NCBI GenBank assembly: GCA_005777805.1 | Contig: SXLG01000177.1 | Coordinates: 1 to 40,843 of the forward strand | DNA from: Pseudomonadota bacterium | GTDB lineage: Bacteria > Desulfobacterota > Binatia > UBA12015 | Length of the DNA stretch: 40,843 nucleotides | Direction: 5' to 3' | Shown here: positions 39,420-40,843 of the stretch, one piece after another | Position numbering within the stretch: the first letter of the stretch is position 1 | Layout: each line of letters opens with the position of its first letter | Translations under genes and position numbers: made by a program | The notes under the pieces: model-generated | Told to the model about the DNA's origin: nothing | Seen by the model: only the letters and a program-made list of their open reading frames with translations | The model's database searches: none

Positions 39420-40843
39420 ACAAGCGGCTCCTCACAGCACTCGCGGCCGTGGTCTCATGGGCGCTGCCGGGCGCAAGCGACGCCACCACGCCGGCATCGC
39501 TCTGCACCGGCGACCCCTGCGTCATATCCAATAATTCGACAATCGACGCTGGCTCAGTGCTCGACTTCGGGCCCGTGGTGCTGCGACTCGACACCACCAA
39601 GGTCCTGACGGTCGGCGCGGGCACGGCGCCACGACAGGTCACGCTGCGCGCCGGCTCGATCGTGTTCGAGCCGGGAGCTCGCATCGAAGGTGGTGGCGAC
39701 GACGGCCATCTCGTGATCGAGACGACGACCGGTGGTTTCGAGATGCAATCGACCGGGACCAACAAGTCCAGAATCAACTTGCGCAGTTCGTCTGCCGGCC
39801 TGCTGAGCATCAACGCCAAGGGCGACGTCCTGATCGAGGGCCAGATCGATGCAGGCGCACCCGGCGCCGAGGCCTTTGGTGGTCAGATCGACATCATGAC
39901 CGAAGGCCGATTCGTCCTCTCTGAAAAACTTAATCTCGACGCCACCGGCCAGGCCGCCCAGGCCGGCAGGCTCGATGTCCTCGCCAGCGGCGACATCGAC
40001 GTCATCGACGACATCCTTGCGGCCGGCCAACAAGGTGCCGGTGAGATCACGCTCGAGAGCCTGCGGGGCGACGTCGAGGTCGCGGCCAAGATCGACGTCA
40101 GCGGCATCGGCGCCGGCGCCTCGGGAGAATCGGTCGATCTCATCGCCCGCCAGGGTCAGGTCATCCTGGCCGCGACTGGCGAAATCAAGGGCACCGGTGG
40201 CACGGGCCCCATGGAGGACTGCGGCGACGGGGCCTTCGTGGTGATGGACGGGGCCCTCGGTGTCGTCCAGGCCGGCAGAATCAGCCTTGCCGGCGGCTAC
40301 TCCACTTGTGGAGGTGGCGGGGTCTCGGTTGGGGCGACGAGCGGCAACTTCAACATGGTGGCCGGCAGCGTCTCCGATCTCACCGGCGCCGGCCCCTGGA
40401 GCTACGGCGGCTTCGTGGACGTCCGTGCCAGCGGCGACGTCGTGCTCGGCCTGATCAAACTCAACTCACCGGGCAGTGGCGGCAACTTGATCCTCGACTC
40501 GGGCCACAAGATCACCTTGACTGACACGATCGACGTCCGCGGCACGAGCGTCGACGGTTTCGCTGGTGTCGTCAAGATCGCCGCCTGCGAGATCGACCTT
40601 GCCACGAGAGCCTCGATCGACAGCTCGGGTGGCACTGCGGGCACGAACCTCCTCAAGGCGAGCGGTGCCATGACTCTGCGCGGCTCGCTGCGGGCCTCGG
40701 GCAGCAACGAGCTGCGCTACAAGACGGTGACCCCGGTGATCACCGGTACCGTGACTCCGCCGCCGACGATCACCCAGGACTCCTCGCTCGCCGATTGCGC
40801 GGCCGGCTGTGGCAACGGCACGGTCGAACAGGGCGAGGCCTGC
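39416..40843 (+). CDS. secreted beta-helix surface protein with C-terminal Cys-rich repeat (3' end outside window)
   Basis: The frame starts at TTG 39416, overlapping the preceding stop (TTGA), and is open to the end of the window (476 codons). A signal peptide ('RLLTALAAVVSWALPGASDA') is followed by 'LCTGDPCVISNNSTIDAGSVLDFG' and then many rungs of 'G.I..SG..G..G.I.L.A.GDI.V' type. These include 'DVLASGDIDVIDDILAAGQQGAGEITLESLRGDVEVAAKIDVSG', 'SVDLIARQGQVILAA' and 'GNLILDSGHKITLTDTIDVRG'. Together they form a large parallel beta-helix. At the edge, 'CAAGCGNGTVEQGEAC' begins a Myxococcus-type Cys-rich repeat (CGNGxxExGExCDDGN). Probably exposed on the cell surface. Role unknown, perhaps adhesion. 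Confidence 0.85.
   Translation, partial: MNKRLLTALAAVVSWALPGASDATTPASLCTGDPCVISNNSTIDAGSVLDFGPVVLRLDTTKVLTVGAGTAPRQVTLRAGSIVFEPGARIEGGGDDGHLVIETTTGGFEMQSTGTNKSRINLRSSSAGLLSINAKGDVLIEGQIDAGAPGAEAFGGQIDIMTEGRFVLSEKLNLDATGQAAQAGRLDVLASGDIDVIDDILAAGQQGAGEITLESLRGDVEVAAKIDVSGIGAGASGESVDLIARQGQVILAATGEIKGTGGTGPMEDCGDGAFVVMDGALGVVQAGRISLAGGYSTCGGGGVSVGATSGNFNMVAGSVSDLTGAGPWSYGGFVDVRASGDVVLGLIKLNSPGSGGNLILDSGHKITLTDTIDVRGTSVDGFAGVVKIAACEIDLATRASIDSSGGTAGTNLLKASGAMTLRGSLRASGSNELRYKTVTPVITGTVTPPPTITQDSSLADCAAGCGNGTVEQGEAC

Overview
The window is 40.8 kb of GC-rich bacterial DNA, very probably chromosomal. Genes are dense on both strands, with many 4-nt ATGA overlaps and Shine-Dalgarno sequences of the GGAGG type. 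Several secreted proteins carry parallel beta-helix repeats, disintegrin-like Cys-rich repeats or a 'CGNGxxExGE' Cys-rich repeat. That gene content points to a deltaproteobacterial or Binatota-like organism (Desulfobacterota, Myxococcota and relatives). This placement is inference: there is no rRNA or other marker gene in the window.

Layout. 1-1.1 kb: end of a sigma-54 activator coupled to a lone receiver protein. 1.2-7.6 kb: envelope proteins (two beta-propeller-like lipoproteins, a small secreted protein, DoxX, DUF2333, a CsgG-like lipoprotein) and a TrmJ-type tRNA methyltransferase. 7.8-11.9 kb: a one-directional cluster of three SDR oxidoreductases, an NTF2/SnoaL-like protein and a DsbA/kappa-GST-type isomerase, which looks like lipid or aromatic catabolism. 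12.2-13.6 kb: purC and purE (class II type) with a 4-nt overlap. 13.7-16.7 kb: an NnrU/MddA-like membrane methyltransferase, a secreted nuclease and mannose-1-phosphate guanylyltransferase. 17-21.3 kb: a WS/DGAT-like protein without its catalytic motif, a CHAD protein, a MEKHLA protein, a lipoprotein methyltransferase and tRNA-Thr(CGT). 21.6-30.5 kb: an FAD oxidoreductase followed by secreted proteins, two of them apparently frameshifted. 30.7-38.4 kb: an APC permease, SIMPL, DUF4236, a 2OG-Fe(II) oxygenase, SnoaL-like, LemA, HtpX and a thiolase. 38.4-38.9 kb: gene remnants. 38.9-40.8 kb: tandem palindromes, then three ORFs with stepwise overlapping starts ending in a beta-helix surface protein that runs off the window.

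The most unusual signal is not a gene. At least eight intergenic regions contain imperfect direct repeats whose copies lie about 60-75 bp apart, most often 70-73 bp. The repeat sequence mostly differs from locus to locus, and copies often include the end or the start of the neighbouring gene, as if gene borders had been tandemly duplicated and then decayed. I found these by eye. A self-dot-plot with a shuffled-sequence control is needed to establish them.

Gene functions come from motifs I recognise in the translated sequence. No database search was run.
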